From a virus: DNA of 21,012 bases. Positions 8,758 to 15,268 of the stretch are shown here, piece after piece. Position numbers and translations under genes: made by a program. How positions within the stretch are numbered: position 1 is the first letter of the stretch; the number at the start of each line of letters is the position of its first letter. The notes under the pieces are model-generated. The model was not told the origin of the DNA, did not search any database, and saw nothing but the letters and a program-made list of their open reading frames with translations. The stretch spans positions 1 to 21,012 of IMG/VR virus record IMGVR_UViG_3300020442_000865. One strand, given 5' to 3'.

Positions 8758-9051
8758 TTATACAAACAAGTGTCTCATAATTCCCATAGCTAAGGCTGCA
8801 CAGGCTACCCCATTTACCATGAGTAAAGCTCTGTCATGCCATAGAAATGCCATACCTGCCAATAATCCTGTACCTATACAAGACGATATAAGGTCATACA
8901 GAGGCAAAACCCCTGCTGCCCTACATATTATACCTGACATAATTAATAATGAACCTGCCCACTTTAAATACCACGAGGCATCAAAGACAGGTGTTACTTT
9001 GTTAACGAGTGTCTCCTGACCCTTGTAACTTTCCTCTTTCTTTTCTGTCAT
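8758..9051 (-). CDS. Small integral membrane protein, unknown (97 aa)
   Basis: After a polar N-terminus (about 26 residues, MTEKKEESYKGQ...) come three hydrophobic segments at roughly residues 27-45, 52-68 and 73-93. The loop between the second and third contains Trp-His-Asp-Arg (FLWHDRALL). The arrangement SWYLKW-hydrophobic-LYDL-hydrophobic-W.DRAL is one I associate with short hypothetical proteins of marine phages. The first 50 bases overlap the end of mazG, and it is the last gene of the leftward transcript. Membrane location is well supported. Function is unknown; a holin-like or superinfection role is possible only by analogy. Confidence 0.65.
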   Translation of the reverse strand: MTEKKEESYKGQETLVNKVTPVFDASWYLKWAGSLLIMSGIICRAAGVLPLYDLISSCIGTGLLAGMAFLWHDRALLMVNGVACAALAMGIMRHLFV

Positions 9052-9364
9052 ATAACTTATCTAAATTACCTTCCATTATCTTTCCAAGACTAACGTTCAT
9101 CTCAGAGGCTAACATAGCACAATACCACAGTACATCGCCTATCTCAGAGGCTACATCTGACTGTGTTCCATCACGAATAAGTTTCTTTACTTTTCCTGAC
9201 ACCTCTCCTGCTTCACTACCAAGTCCCAAAGCAAGATATGGCAATGCATCCTTTTTAGGATAGATGGCAGTTGCCTTTGCCTTCTCTTGATACTCATCTG
9301 CAGTAATCATACTTTTATTCTTTGACTGCATGAACTTCCTTGCTTCCTCTTCTAGATTCACCAC
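9002..9364 (-). CDS. mazG: MazG-like nucleoside triphosphate pyrophosphohydrolase (120 aa)
   Basis: The protein shows the MazG/all-alpha NTP-PPase signature: EYQEKAKATAIY, then GLGSEAGEVSGKVKK with E51 and E54, then VASEIGDVLWY with E74 and D77. These four acidic residues bind Mg in the family. The enzyme hydrolyses (d)NTPs, or in some phages possibly (p)ppGpp, to monophosphate and pyrophosphate. The single-domain size of about 100-120 residues is usual for phage versions. The GTG at 9364 is chosen because a GGAGA lies about ten bases upstream. The ATG at 9310, just before the EYQ motif, would remove the 50-base overlap with the upstream gene but lacks a clear ribosome-binding site. Together with RNR and nucleases it points to nucleotide-pool management. 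Confidence 0.9.
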   Translation of the reverse strand: MVNLEEEARKFMQSKNKSMITADEYQEKAKATAIYPKKDALPYLALGLGSEAGEVSGKVKKLIRDGTQSDVASEIGDVLWYCAMLASEMNVSLGKIMEGNLDKLYDRKERGKLQGSGDTR

Positions 9365-9590
9365 GTTTTAATTTCTCCAACTGTTTGAAGTATGCAAAGT
9401 CGTATCCTCTTTGCCACTCTCTATGTTGCATGGTATTTTCATTATAAGGACTAACTGTAGCTATAATCTTATGCCCATCAACATTTCTTATGTATTGCTT
9501 TCCCCTGAATGCATTCACACCTCTTTCAAACTGAATACGAAGAGGTGCATCATATTTACTTAGATGTGGATTTCTTTTCTTCTTTTTCAT
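9315..9590 (-). CDS. Small Rmf/CrpP-like basic protein (91 aa)
   Basis: The N-terminus is very basic (MKKKKRNPH). Two features resemble ribosome modulation factor: an early F-E-R-G-V-N-A-F segment (residues 21-28, compare the RGYQAG of Rmf) and a later SPY...EW.RGYDFA block (S47-P48-Y49, W59, G62, A66; compare CPY...W..GW.EA in Rmf). The gap between them is longer than in E. coli Rmf. Rmf-like domains occur in short phage and plasmid proteins, and their function outside ribosome hibernation is mostly unclear. Both ends overlap neighbouring genes (35 and 50 bases). The family assignment is by eye and uncertain, but the gene itself is convincing. Confidence 0.6.
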   Translation of the reverse strand: MKKKKRNPHLSKYDAPLRIQFERGVNAFRGKQYIRNVDGHKIIATVSPYNENTMQHREWQRGYDFAYFKQLEKLKRGESRRGSKEVHAVKE

Positions 9591-9801
9591 CTATCTGCTT
9601 TCTTTCAAAATATTTTAAAATCATTGATAATTTGGCATCATACTTATCAATCTGTTCCATCTCTTTGTCAATGGATTCTACAATATCAGAATGCTCTCCA
9701 ATGCCAACAGATGTTCTTAAATATATTTCTACATTAGCTATATGTTTATTAATGTTGCCTACATAGTAAGACTTCAAGGCTGATAATAACATTTCTCTCA
9801 T
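9556..9801 (-). CDS. Small helical/coiled-coil protein, unknown (81 aa)
   Basis: GGAG lies six to seven bases before the ATG, inside the last codons of the upstream nuclease gene, whose stop is one base away. The sequence MREMLLSALKSYYVGNINKH, then IANVEIYLRTSVGIGEHSDI, then a charged helix, is a pattern I have seen in hypothetical proteins of marine phages of several groups. The last 20 residues are Lys/Glu-rich and probably disordered. It looks like a helical hairpin with no enzymatic motif. The function is unknown. Its position between the small nuclease and the Rmf-like protein puts it in the nucleotide-metabolism end of the early operon. Confidence 0.7.
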   Translation of the reverse strand: MREMLLSALKSYYVGNINKHIANVEIYLRTSVGIGEHSDIVESIDKEMEQIDKYDAKLSMILKYFERKQIDEKEEKKSTSK

Positions 9802-9802
9802 A

Positions 9803-10210
9803 CTACTCTCCTTTAAATGTTTTAATTACGTCTGATGAAAATAGTTTCTGTATGTTTAAGAGATACATCTTAGATGCATTATGGTCTCCCCCTGATACAG
9901 ATTTCTTATAATCTAAATTGTCAATAAGTTTCTTTAGGTTTTTTACATTAAATACTAAAGTGCAAAACACATCATCACCTACACAAAGATTGTGAAACCA
10001 ATAGTCTGCCTCAGTAGCATTGATACCACTAGGTTTGCCATAAGATTCATACTCAATAGCAATATTACCTGTTCTCTGCCACATATCTCTTTCACTTTTG
10101 ACTTCTATCTTCTTGTCCTGTAGCATATCTGCCACATACTTTTCTCTGACTTGACCATATTGCAGGTCAATGTCAAATTTCTTTCTGTCTTCTACTGATG
10201 GTTCTAGCAT
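9803..10210 (-). CDS. PD-(D/E)XK-like endonuclease (135 aa)
   Basis: The likely catalytic core is E36-x-K38 in KKIEVKSERDMWQRTGN, followed by the strand IAIEYESYGKPSG (about 50-62) and the signature GINATEADYWFHN (about 62-74). This order (helix, E-x-K strand, TGN-IEYE strand, SGI-T-ADYW) is typical of small phage nucleases of the PD-(D/E)XK superfamily. The preceding acidic residue is probably D28 or D32, with E23 also possible. GGAG lies upstream of the ATG, directly after the RNR stop. A role in DNA processing or host-DNA breakdown is inferred. The fold is quite likely, the specific substrate unknown. Confidence 0.7.
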   Translation of the reverse strand: MLEPSVEDRKKFDIDLQYGQVREKYVADMLQDKKIEVKSERDMWQRTGNIAIEYESYGKPSGINATEADYWFHNLCVGDDVFCTLVFNVKNLKKLIDNLDYKKSVSGGDHNASKMYLLNIQKLFSSDVIKTFKGE

Positions 10211-10219
10211 ACTTACTCC

Positions 10220-12148
10220 TTAACTAGCTTCTATATCTACTATTTCACAGACACCTGCAGTACAAGCAAGTTCCTTGCTACCACTTGTTGTGTCTTCCTT
10301 TTCAAAGTCTTGCAACTTACTCCAATCTATAGCAGGTGGCATGGCTTCCTTTAAGGTTTTATATTCATTCTCATCTATGTCCTGATAAGGTGCTTGTTTG
10401 TATGTATGCTCACTAAAAGGCAGAAAGGAAATACCTGATACTTCGTCAAAATTATCATACACCCAAGCACCTACTTGCATCCACTCATGCTCTTTCACAG
10501 ATACTGTTATTGATGGTTTATGTTCGCACCAATAACGTTGGTATAGTAACCAAAAGTCTAACTGTTCAATCGCAGTCATGTCTGTTCGTGTTACTGCACC
10601 TGAAGGTGCTTTCATAGGAAAGCTAAACACAGTTGTGCTATCAGGTTTCATAACATCAGGCTCATTAGGTATCTTAGACTCTTTCATAAACTGTGTCAAG
10701 GGGTCTTTGTTATCTCCTCTAACAGTTCTGACATAATATGGATTATGTCTTGCATGAATGCCACTTGCACTATCAACTAACTGTGATACAGTTCCTGATG
10801 GTTTGATACAAGTGATTGCAGTTGACTGTGGGATACCTAAATCTTTAGCAATCTTTTTGTTTGTTTCTATGGCAACATTTTTTAAGTCCATAAGAACACC
10901 TTCTAAGTTTGCTTCTGTATTTGTAAGCATAGGACAATCTAATATACCTGTAAGAGAAACACCTAATAGTCTTTCTTCTTCTGTATTATCTTTCCATACC
11001 TTACGTAAATATTTAAACTGAGTAAGTGTAGACTGAAATGTACCAAGTATAGTAGCCAATCTAACTTTCTCTTTTAGTGTATTCATATCGTCTGTTTCAC
11101 GTGCTACAACTTCAGTTAAGTTACAGAACTGATAGGGTCTAAGAATAATCTCACTACAAGGATTGCATCCAAAGTAATAGTCAGACTTTCTTCTGCCATT
11201 CTCTTCTACTTTTTTAACTGCTGCCTTACGATTAAATATACCTCTTTCACCTGACTTTGATTCATATAAAGATGTCCACTCTCTCATGAATGTACCCATG
11301 TCAGGCTTACCTTTATATGCAACAGAGTTATTAGCTAAGGCTCTTTGTCCTTCATTCTCCCACCATTGTCCTGACTTGGCATGACGCATTTGGTCATCAC
11401 CTAAATTAGACAAAGATATAAGAGCAGAACGTCTAACACCACCTACAACTACAACTTCACCTATCTTACACATTAAGTCATGACACTCAATAGGATAAAG
11501 TTTTCTACCTTTTGCACCTTTGAATTTGTCAATACAAAAGTCAAATAATTCTTCTAATGGAGCAGGTCCTGATGCTCTGCCACCAAATGTTTTTAGTCTA
11601 GCACCTGCAGGTCTTACTTGTGAAGTATCCCACTTAGGTACTTGACCTACATATAACATAGCAATAAGTTCTCTCAATGCTCTTGCCCAACCTTGCCTAC
11701 TATCATCAACTTTTATTATAGTTGTGCTATCTTCAAAGTGTTCATTCACAATAGGCAACTTATCTACATTCTCTCTTTCAACAGAGAAACCTACACCTGT
11801 GCCACACATAAGTATATACATACATTCATCAAATGAACGTGGACTATCTACAGGTATATAACTACAATTATATCCTGCAACATGGCATCTGTCTAATGCT
11901 ATACCTGAGGTCATCAATGCTCTCATGCTAGGCATAGTACCTAAGGACATAATGCCATCCGTTAGTTTTTCTTTCAATGCCTTAGTTAGAGTGTAGTTAT
12001 AGTTTTTAAATAAATGATTAGTCATATAATCAAAATATCTGTCAACAGTTTCACTCCATGTTTCTCTTCTTTGCTCATCTTCCTTCCATCTTGCGTAGCG
12101 AGACAGAGCAATAAAATTTTGATAGTCTGTGGGTAGGTAGTTTTTCAT
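10220..12148 (-). CDS. nrdJ: Monomeric class II (adenosylcobalamin-dependent) ribonucleotide reductase (642 aa)
   Basis: The enzyme reduces ribonucleoside triphosphates to deoxyribonucleotides using a B12-derived thiyl radical. By comparison with the Lactobacillus leichmannii enzyme, the essential residues are in place: C95 (in AGYNCSY) and C342 (in YQFCNLTE) as the active-site redox pair, C331 as thiyl-radical cysteine and N329/E333 in GCNPCSEI. The spacing of 11 between C331 and C342 equals that of C408-C419. The C-terminal shuttle pair is C629 and C634 (ACTAGVCEI), spacing 5 as in C731-C736. It is shorter than the about 739-residue bacterial enzyme, as usual for phage forms. The start directly follows the stop of a 54-aa gene (TAAATG) with GGAG six bases before it. 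It needs host or scavenged cobalamin. Confidence 0.95.
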   Translation of the reverse strand: MKNYLPTDYQNFIALSRYARWKEDEQRRETWSETVDRYFDYMTNHLFKNYNYTLTKALKEKLTDGIMSLGTMPSMRALMTSGIALDRCHVAGYNCSYIPVDSPRSFDECMYILMCGTGVGFSVERENVDKLPIVNEHFEDSTTIIKVDDSRQGWARALRELIAMLYVGQVPKWDTSQVRPAGARLKTFGGRASGPAPLEELFDFCIDKFKGAKGRKLYPIECHDLMCKIGEVVVVGGVRRSALISLSNLGDDQMRHAKSGQWWENEGQRALANNSVAYKGKPDMGTFMREWTSLYESKSGERGIFNRKAAVKKVEENGRRKSDYYFGCNPCSEIILRPYQFCNLTEVVARETDDMNTLKEKVRLATILGTFQSTLTQFKYLRKVWKDNTEEERLLGVSLTGILDCPMLTNTEANLEGVLMDLKNVAIETNKKIAKDLGIPQSTAITCIKPSGTVSQLVDSASGIHARHNPYYVRTVRGDNKDPLTQFMKESKIPNEPDVMKPDSTTVFSFPMKAPSGAVTRTDMTAIEQLDFWLLYQRYWCEHKPSITVSVKEHEWMQVGAWVYDNFDEVSGISFLPFSEHTYKQAPYQDIDENEYKTLKEAMPPAIDWSKLQDFEKEDTTSGSKELACTAGVCEIVDIEAS

Positions 12149-12313
12149 TTAAGTCTCCGTTAATACTTTTATTTGTTGTACTGTGACTCCATCAATATCA
12201 TAGAACAACTCTTTTACATATTCTTCAAAATCTTCAGTAACATCTCCGTCTGATGGAATAGGATAATCTTCTTCATCCACCGATAGAGTTACCATCATCT
12301 TTACTTTTATCAT
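12149..12313 (-). CDS. Small conserved-looking protein overlapping the DUF3310 gene (54 aa)
   Basis: The frame runs from ATG 12313 to TAA 12149, directly before the RNR start, and fills what would otherwise be a 124-base gap. The product starts MIKVKMMVTLSVDEEDYPIP and ends DGVTVQQIKVLTET: a strand, an acidic loop (SDGDVTEDFEEYV), a helix, and a second strand, as in a tiny alpha/beta domain. I have seen similar short proteins with a YP.PSDG core in marine phages. Later starts in the same frame exist at 12298, 12295 (ATG) and 12280 (GTG). The first keeps the whole predicted beta strand. It overlaps the upstream gene by 41 bases. Function unknown. Confidence 0.65.
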   Translation of the reverse strand: MIKVKMMVTLSVDEEDYPIPSDGDVTEDFEEYVKELFYDIDGVTVQQIKVLTET

Positions 12314-12581
12314 CTTCTAGTTCATCTATTAGTTCATTGAGATACCATTGTGCCTTCTTTAAATCTTCAACACCATTTTTGTACCTGTATCTCCATAGGT
12401 ACTTCATGATATTACCTTGTAAGTAATATTCATATCCCCCATCTGTCATAGCCTTGATTGCATCAATCGTCTCTATGCCTGATTTATTATAATGTGGTGG
12501 ATTATTGACCATATCTATTTTTTTCATTTGCTCTCTCACTTCTCTATATCGTTGCCTTATTGCTTCTCTATACATTCCCAT
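12273..12581 (-). CDS. DUF3310 protein, T7 gp1.7-like (102 aa)
   Basis: The central segment VNNPPHYNKSGIETIDAIKA (about 25-44) followed by YLQGNIMKYLWRYRYKNG and VEDLKKAQWYLNELI is the signature of the DUF3310 family. This is a very common phage domain that includes the C-terminal part of T7 gp1.7, described as a nucleotide kinase. The charged C-terminus (DELEDDKSKDDGNS) is probably disordered. The first 18 residues are basic and helical. An alternative start is ATG 12527 (MKKIDMVNN), which has a GAGAG four bases upstream and begins nearer the domain. A role in nucleotide metabolism fits the neighbouring RNR but is not proven for short DUF3310 proteins. Confidence 0.85.
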   Translation of the reverse strand: MGMYREAIRQRYREVREQMKKIDMVNNPPHYNKSGIETIDAIKAMTDGGYEYYLQGNIMKYLWRYRYKNGVEDLKKAQWYLNELIDELEDDKSKDDGNSIGG

Positions 12582-12592
12582 AATTAAATATC

Positions 12593-12928
12593 TTAATGTT
12601 TAGTATCTGAGTCAAATGAAAGTACCACAACATTATCGTGTCTGTCAACTATCTTAGCCTTATTTTGCTTTTCATATTCTCTATCTTCTTGTTGTAAAAA
12701 GGCTATTGCTTTTTTTCTAATATTCTCATCTCTTTCCATAAGGGGAATACTAGCACACATAACTCTACAAAATTCTAATACACCATAGTAGTCCTCATCA
12801 TTGAGAGGGTTATCTGAAGATGTTATAACAGATACATCCACCTCTCCTGTCCACTCTGAATCATTTCTTAATGTAGGTTTTACTTGTATAATAAAATCCT
12901 CATTATTTAATTTGTCTTTTATCGCCAT
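12593..12928 (-). CDS. Unknown phage protein (111 aa)
   Basis: The product has FIIQVKPTLRNDSEWTGEVD near the start, DNPLNDEDYYGVLEFCRVMC in the middle and a charged helical tail. It looks like an alpha/beta domain of the sort found as conserved hypothetical proteins in marine phages, with no catalytic motif. ATG 12928 (MAIKDK) is chosen because GAG lies five bases upstream. ATG 12940 in the same frame adds MRDN but has no ribosome-binding site. Either start overlaps the end of the endonuclease I gene (10 or 22 bases), implying coupled translation. Function unknown. Confidence 0.7.
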   Translation of the reverse strand: MAIKDKLNNEDFIIQVKPTLRNDSEWTGEVDVSVITSSDNPLNDEDYYGVLEFCRVMCASIPLMERDENIRKKAIAFLQQEDREYEKQNKAKIVDRHDNVVVLSFDSDTKH

Positions 12929-13389
12929 GTTGTCTCGCATTCAATTACAGGAGCATGATTATTCTTGCCCTTTTCTTTTAACCACTCATCAGGTATAGTC
13001 TTATCACTATACTTAAATCCATTTTCTTCACACCATTGTGCATAGGTTGTTTTAGAACCTGTGTATAATTTGTTATTACTATTCCCAAAGACAAATCTAA
13101 TGTCAAGAGAGGGATGTTGTCTTTTTATAGCTAATGCTCTTGTTCTTTCTTTTGGCTGAAAGAAACCTTTAGCTTCAATGATTATGCCATTACTTAATAT
13201 GAAGTCAGGCTTATAGGTACGATGAGTAAGATAAGACCATTTTATTCTGATAGTCTCATATTCAAACTTAGCCTTTTTGCTCTTTAAGTCTTCGGCTATG
13301 CCATGCTCTAACGTACCCCTAAAGCCATCTTCTAAATGTGCTATTGTTGGCACTAGAGTAGTCTTCTCCACCCTGAGAAAGGACTCCAT
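12919..13389 (-). CDS. T7-type endonuclease I (Holliday-junction resolvase, 156 aa)
   Basis: It aligns by eye along its length with T7 gp3. The catalytic set is E28 (GTLEHG), D62 (YKPDF), E72 and K74 (IIEAKG), matching E20, D55, E65 and K67 of T7 with identical spacing between the last three. The following segments QHPSLDIRFVFG, NKLYTGSKTTYAQWCEENGF and IPDEWLKE also match the T7 protein in order. The enzyme resolves branched DNA and, in T7, helps degrade host DNA and prepares replication intermediates for packaging. Size is close to the 149 residues of T7. It overlaps the coiled-coil gene upstream by 37 bases. A GTG at residue 7 is an alternative start. Confidence 0.93.
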   Translation of the reverse strand: MESFLRVEKTTLVPTIAHLEDGFRGTLEHGIAEDLKSKKAKFEYETIRIKWSYLTHRTYKPDFILSNGIIIEAKGFFQPKERTRALAIKRQHPSLDIRFVFGNSNNKLYTGSKTTYAQWCEENGFKYSDKTIPDEWLKEKGKNNHAPVIECETTWR

Positions 13390-13589
13390 TCGTACTCAGA
13401 ACTATTATAGTTGTAGCCAAGTGCCTTCATTTCTTCTTTGACTGCCTCGTCTGCCAACTTCTTTGCTTCCATTGCCTCACGTAAACCTTTAGTTCTCATT
13501 TCACGTAAAGTTTTTTTAGCTTCAGCTAGTTCTTTTTCCATATTGTCAATGTCTTTCTGCAACTCTTCTATCTTCTTTGCATCTGCCAT
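13353..13589 (-). CDS. Short coiled-coil protein, unknown (78 aa)
   Basis: ATG 13589 is chosen because it overlaps the stop of the exonuclease gene as TAATG, the coupling used repeatedly in this region. Longer in-frame starts (13604, 13646) would run deeper into that gene. Residues 1-57 form a continuous, highly charged helix with Leu/Met in heptad spacing (MADAKKIEELQKDIDNMEKE...), a clear coiled coil. The C-terminus GYNYNSSEYEWSPFSGWRRL is aromatic and may be a short binding tail. It lies between exonuclease and endonuclease I, so an accessory or partner role in recombination is conceivable but not shown. Confidence 0.65.
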   Translation of the reverse strand: MADAKKIEELQKDIDNMEKELAEAKKTLREMRTKGLREAMEAKKLADEAVKEEMKALGYNYNSSEYEWSPFSGWRRLL

Positions 13590-14338
13590 TATTTTACACT
13601 CCATATTTTTTCTGCTTCTTTCTTCATATCTTCTGACCATTCCCACTTATCAAAGTTAGGATGTATTAAAGAAGCTAACTCATGTCTATCTTCACTTATA
13701 GACAAAAACTTTTGAATGCTAAAAGCAACCTTCTTTAACTGTTTCTTGTATTTAGTTATACTACTAAGTGTAAATACTCTGTGTTGTTTAGGACTTACAA
13801 AAAACAAGTCTACCTTCTTATCAGGATATGCCATAGAATATAAAGCCATCTGTCTTTTCTGTGCTTCTGTAGGTTTAGATGGCATTCTATTTGTTGTTTT
13901 TAAGTCAACTATCTTGTCTTTAAATAAAAAATCTACATATCCCATAATAGGTATTGGCAAATCCTCAACTTGAACCTCTACCTTTTCCTGATAACTTTCA
14001 AGATTATCGTACTTGAAGTTCTCGTCAAGGATAGTGCCAAAACTACGAAGAGCATCCTTCTCTTTTAAGGTTCTTCCATCATTCAAATCAACACCTGATT
14101 CGCAACACAATGCAATAAACTTGCTATCAAGTGCCTGAAAGTCAAAGAAACCCTTCTCGTACTTCTCAGCGAGAATATGCTCTTCTGTAATACCTCTTAT
14201 AGCACCTGCTCCACTAGGAGATTTTACTTTAAAGAGGTATCTCATAGTCCACAAAGGCATATCAGAGATATAAGTATTAATACTGCTAGGAGACAGATAA
14301 TTAATATTGTGGACTTTGAATGGGTTATTACTTCTCAC
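13589..14338 (-). CDS. PD-(D/E)XK exonuclease, RecB/Cas4-like (249 aa)
   Basis: The motifs of the RecB-like nuclease family appear in order. NYLSPSSINTYISDMPLWTM is the N-terminal helix motif. H54 lies in GITEEHI. G133-Y134-V135-D136 gives the metal-binding Asp. D145-L-K147 in IVDLKTTNR is the (D/E)XK strand, and Q163-M-A-L-Y167 is the downstream Q-x-x-x-Y motif. No Fe-S cysteine cluster of the Cas4/AddB type is present. It probably digests DNA ends during recombination or host-DNA breakdown, filling the place of T7 gp6. The GTG start overlaps the upstream stop by one base (TAGTG) with GGAAG nearby. Confidence 0.85.
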   Translation of the reverse strand: MRSNNPFKVHNINYLSPSSINTYISDMPLWTMRYLFKVKSPSGAGAIRGITEEHILAEKYEKGFFDFQALDSKFIALCCESGVDLNDGRTLKEKDALRSFGTILDENFKYDNLESYQEKVEVQVEDLPIPIMGYVDFLFKDKIVDLKTTNRMPSKPTEAQKRQMALYSMAYPDKKVDLFFVSPKQHRVFTLSSITKYKKQLKKVAFSIQKFLSISEDRHELASLIHPNFDKWEWSEDMKKEAEKIWSVK

Positions 14339-15225
14339 TACTTAGAGGCTTCCATTTCTACATCAATGAAATCATCTACAGTATCCATATCTTCTTTACT
14401 CACATCTTTCTTAGCTTTCATGTCCCACTCATTGTAGATATATGAATTGTAATTGTCAATCCAAGCCATGAAATCAATAAAAGTATCTTGGTCTTCCTTA
14501 GACACTTCTACGTGATTTTGTAAGTCTAGAGTATATGTAGGTAAGTAAAAAGAATTACCATTAGGTAACTTTCTTTCTTCAGTATTAAGAGTAATAGTAT
14601 GCTGAACAGGTAATCTTTTGACCTGAGAGAACTTCTTAAATGGCTCTGCCATTGTTTTGAATGCATCTCTATTATCTATTTCCCAAATGAAAGGTGAAGT
14701 TTCCTTCTCTACTTTATTGCCTTGCTCATCAACTGCCTTCACAAGGTCAACCATACCAAAGATAACTCTAACTCTCTTAATCTGTTTAATAACATCTTGA
14801 GTGTCAGCAGGTAAAGCCTTAAAGTCTTTGATAAAGCCTGATGGCTTACCACAGTTAAACTTTCCCTGATTATCTTTTAAGTCAGTATTTAAATTGTCTG
14901 ACATTATGGTCTTGTGATATGTTCCTAAAGGCTCTCCTGCCTTTGCTGACATATTCTTAACAAATCTTTTATACATAAATCTCTGCACAAAAGGTCTGAT
15001 ATTTGCAGATGTAGCATAGAGTGTAGAACTCTCAGGTATCTCCAACTTATATGCTCCACCCTTAACTAATACCTTATCAGAACCTATAATAGGACTATGT
15101 TGAATCCTAAATCTTGGTAAAGTATTAGATTTTTTATCAGAAGAAGTAGATTCTCCTGCCATGCCCATAGCTTTTGCCATGAGAGCATAGTTATTTGTAT
15201 CTATTGTTGTTACTTCATTGTTCAT
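14338..15225 (-). CDS. Probable single-stranded DNA-binding protein (295 aa)
   Basis: I see no enzyme motif, but the protein ends in a strongly acidic tail (KEDMDTVDDFIDVEMEA), the hallmark of phage and bacterial SSBs such as T7 gp2.5, where it contacts polymerase and helicase. The body is mixed beta-rich sequence with basic and aromatic residues (RPFVQRFMYKRFVKN, about 77-91). The gene sits between DNA polymerase and the exonuclease/endonuclease I pair, as the equivalent gene does in related marine podoviruses. The 43-base gap before it (15226-15268) is the largest in the window. It holds a GGAG twelve bases from the ATG, longer than usual, and no clear promoter or hairpin. Confidence 0.65.
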   Translation of the reverse strand: MNNEVTTIDTNNYALMAKAMGMAGESTSSDKKSNTLPRFRIQHSPIIGSDKVLVKGGAYKLEIPESSTLYATSANIRPFVQRFMYKRFVKNMSAKAGEPLGTYHKTIMSDNLNTDLKDNQGKFNCGKPSGFIKDFKALPADTQDVIKQIKRVRVIFGMVDLVKAVDEQGNKVEKETSPFIWEIDNRDAFKTMAEPFKKFSQVKRLPVQHTITLNTEERKLPNGNSFYLPTYTLDLQNHVEVSKEDQDTFIDFMAWIDNYNSYIYNEWDMKAKKDVSKEDMDTVDDFIDVEMEASK

Positions 15226-15268
15226 ATTTATAGTTTACTCCTTTATTTACAAAAGTCTTATTGTTATA

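Noticed and set aside
8740-8830. A terminator at the convergent junction
   Set aside because: I found no stable stem followed by a T-tract on either strand; ggctgcacaggct is not a true inverted repeat.
9002-9590. mazG with its neighbour as a toxin-antitoxin pair
   Set aside because: The MazG domain is the pyrophosphohydrolase type found widely in phages; no MazE or MazF-like partner is present, and the neighbour resembles Rmf instead.
15226-15268. Promoter in the largest intergenic gap
   Set aside because: AT-rich with a possible TATAAC box, but no matching -35 element at proper spacing; too weak to call.
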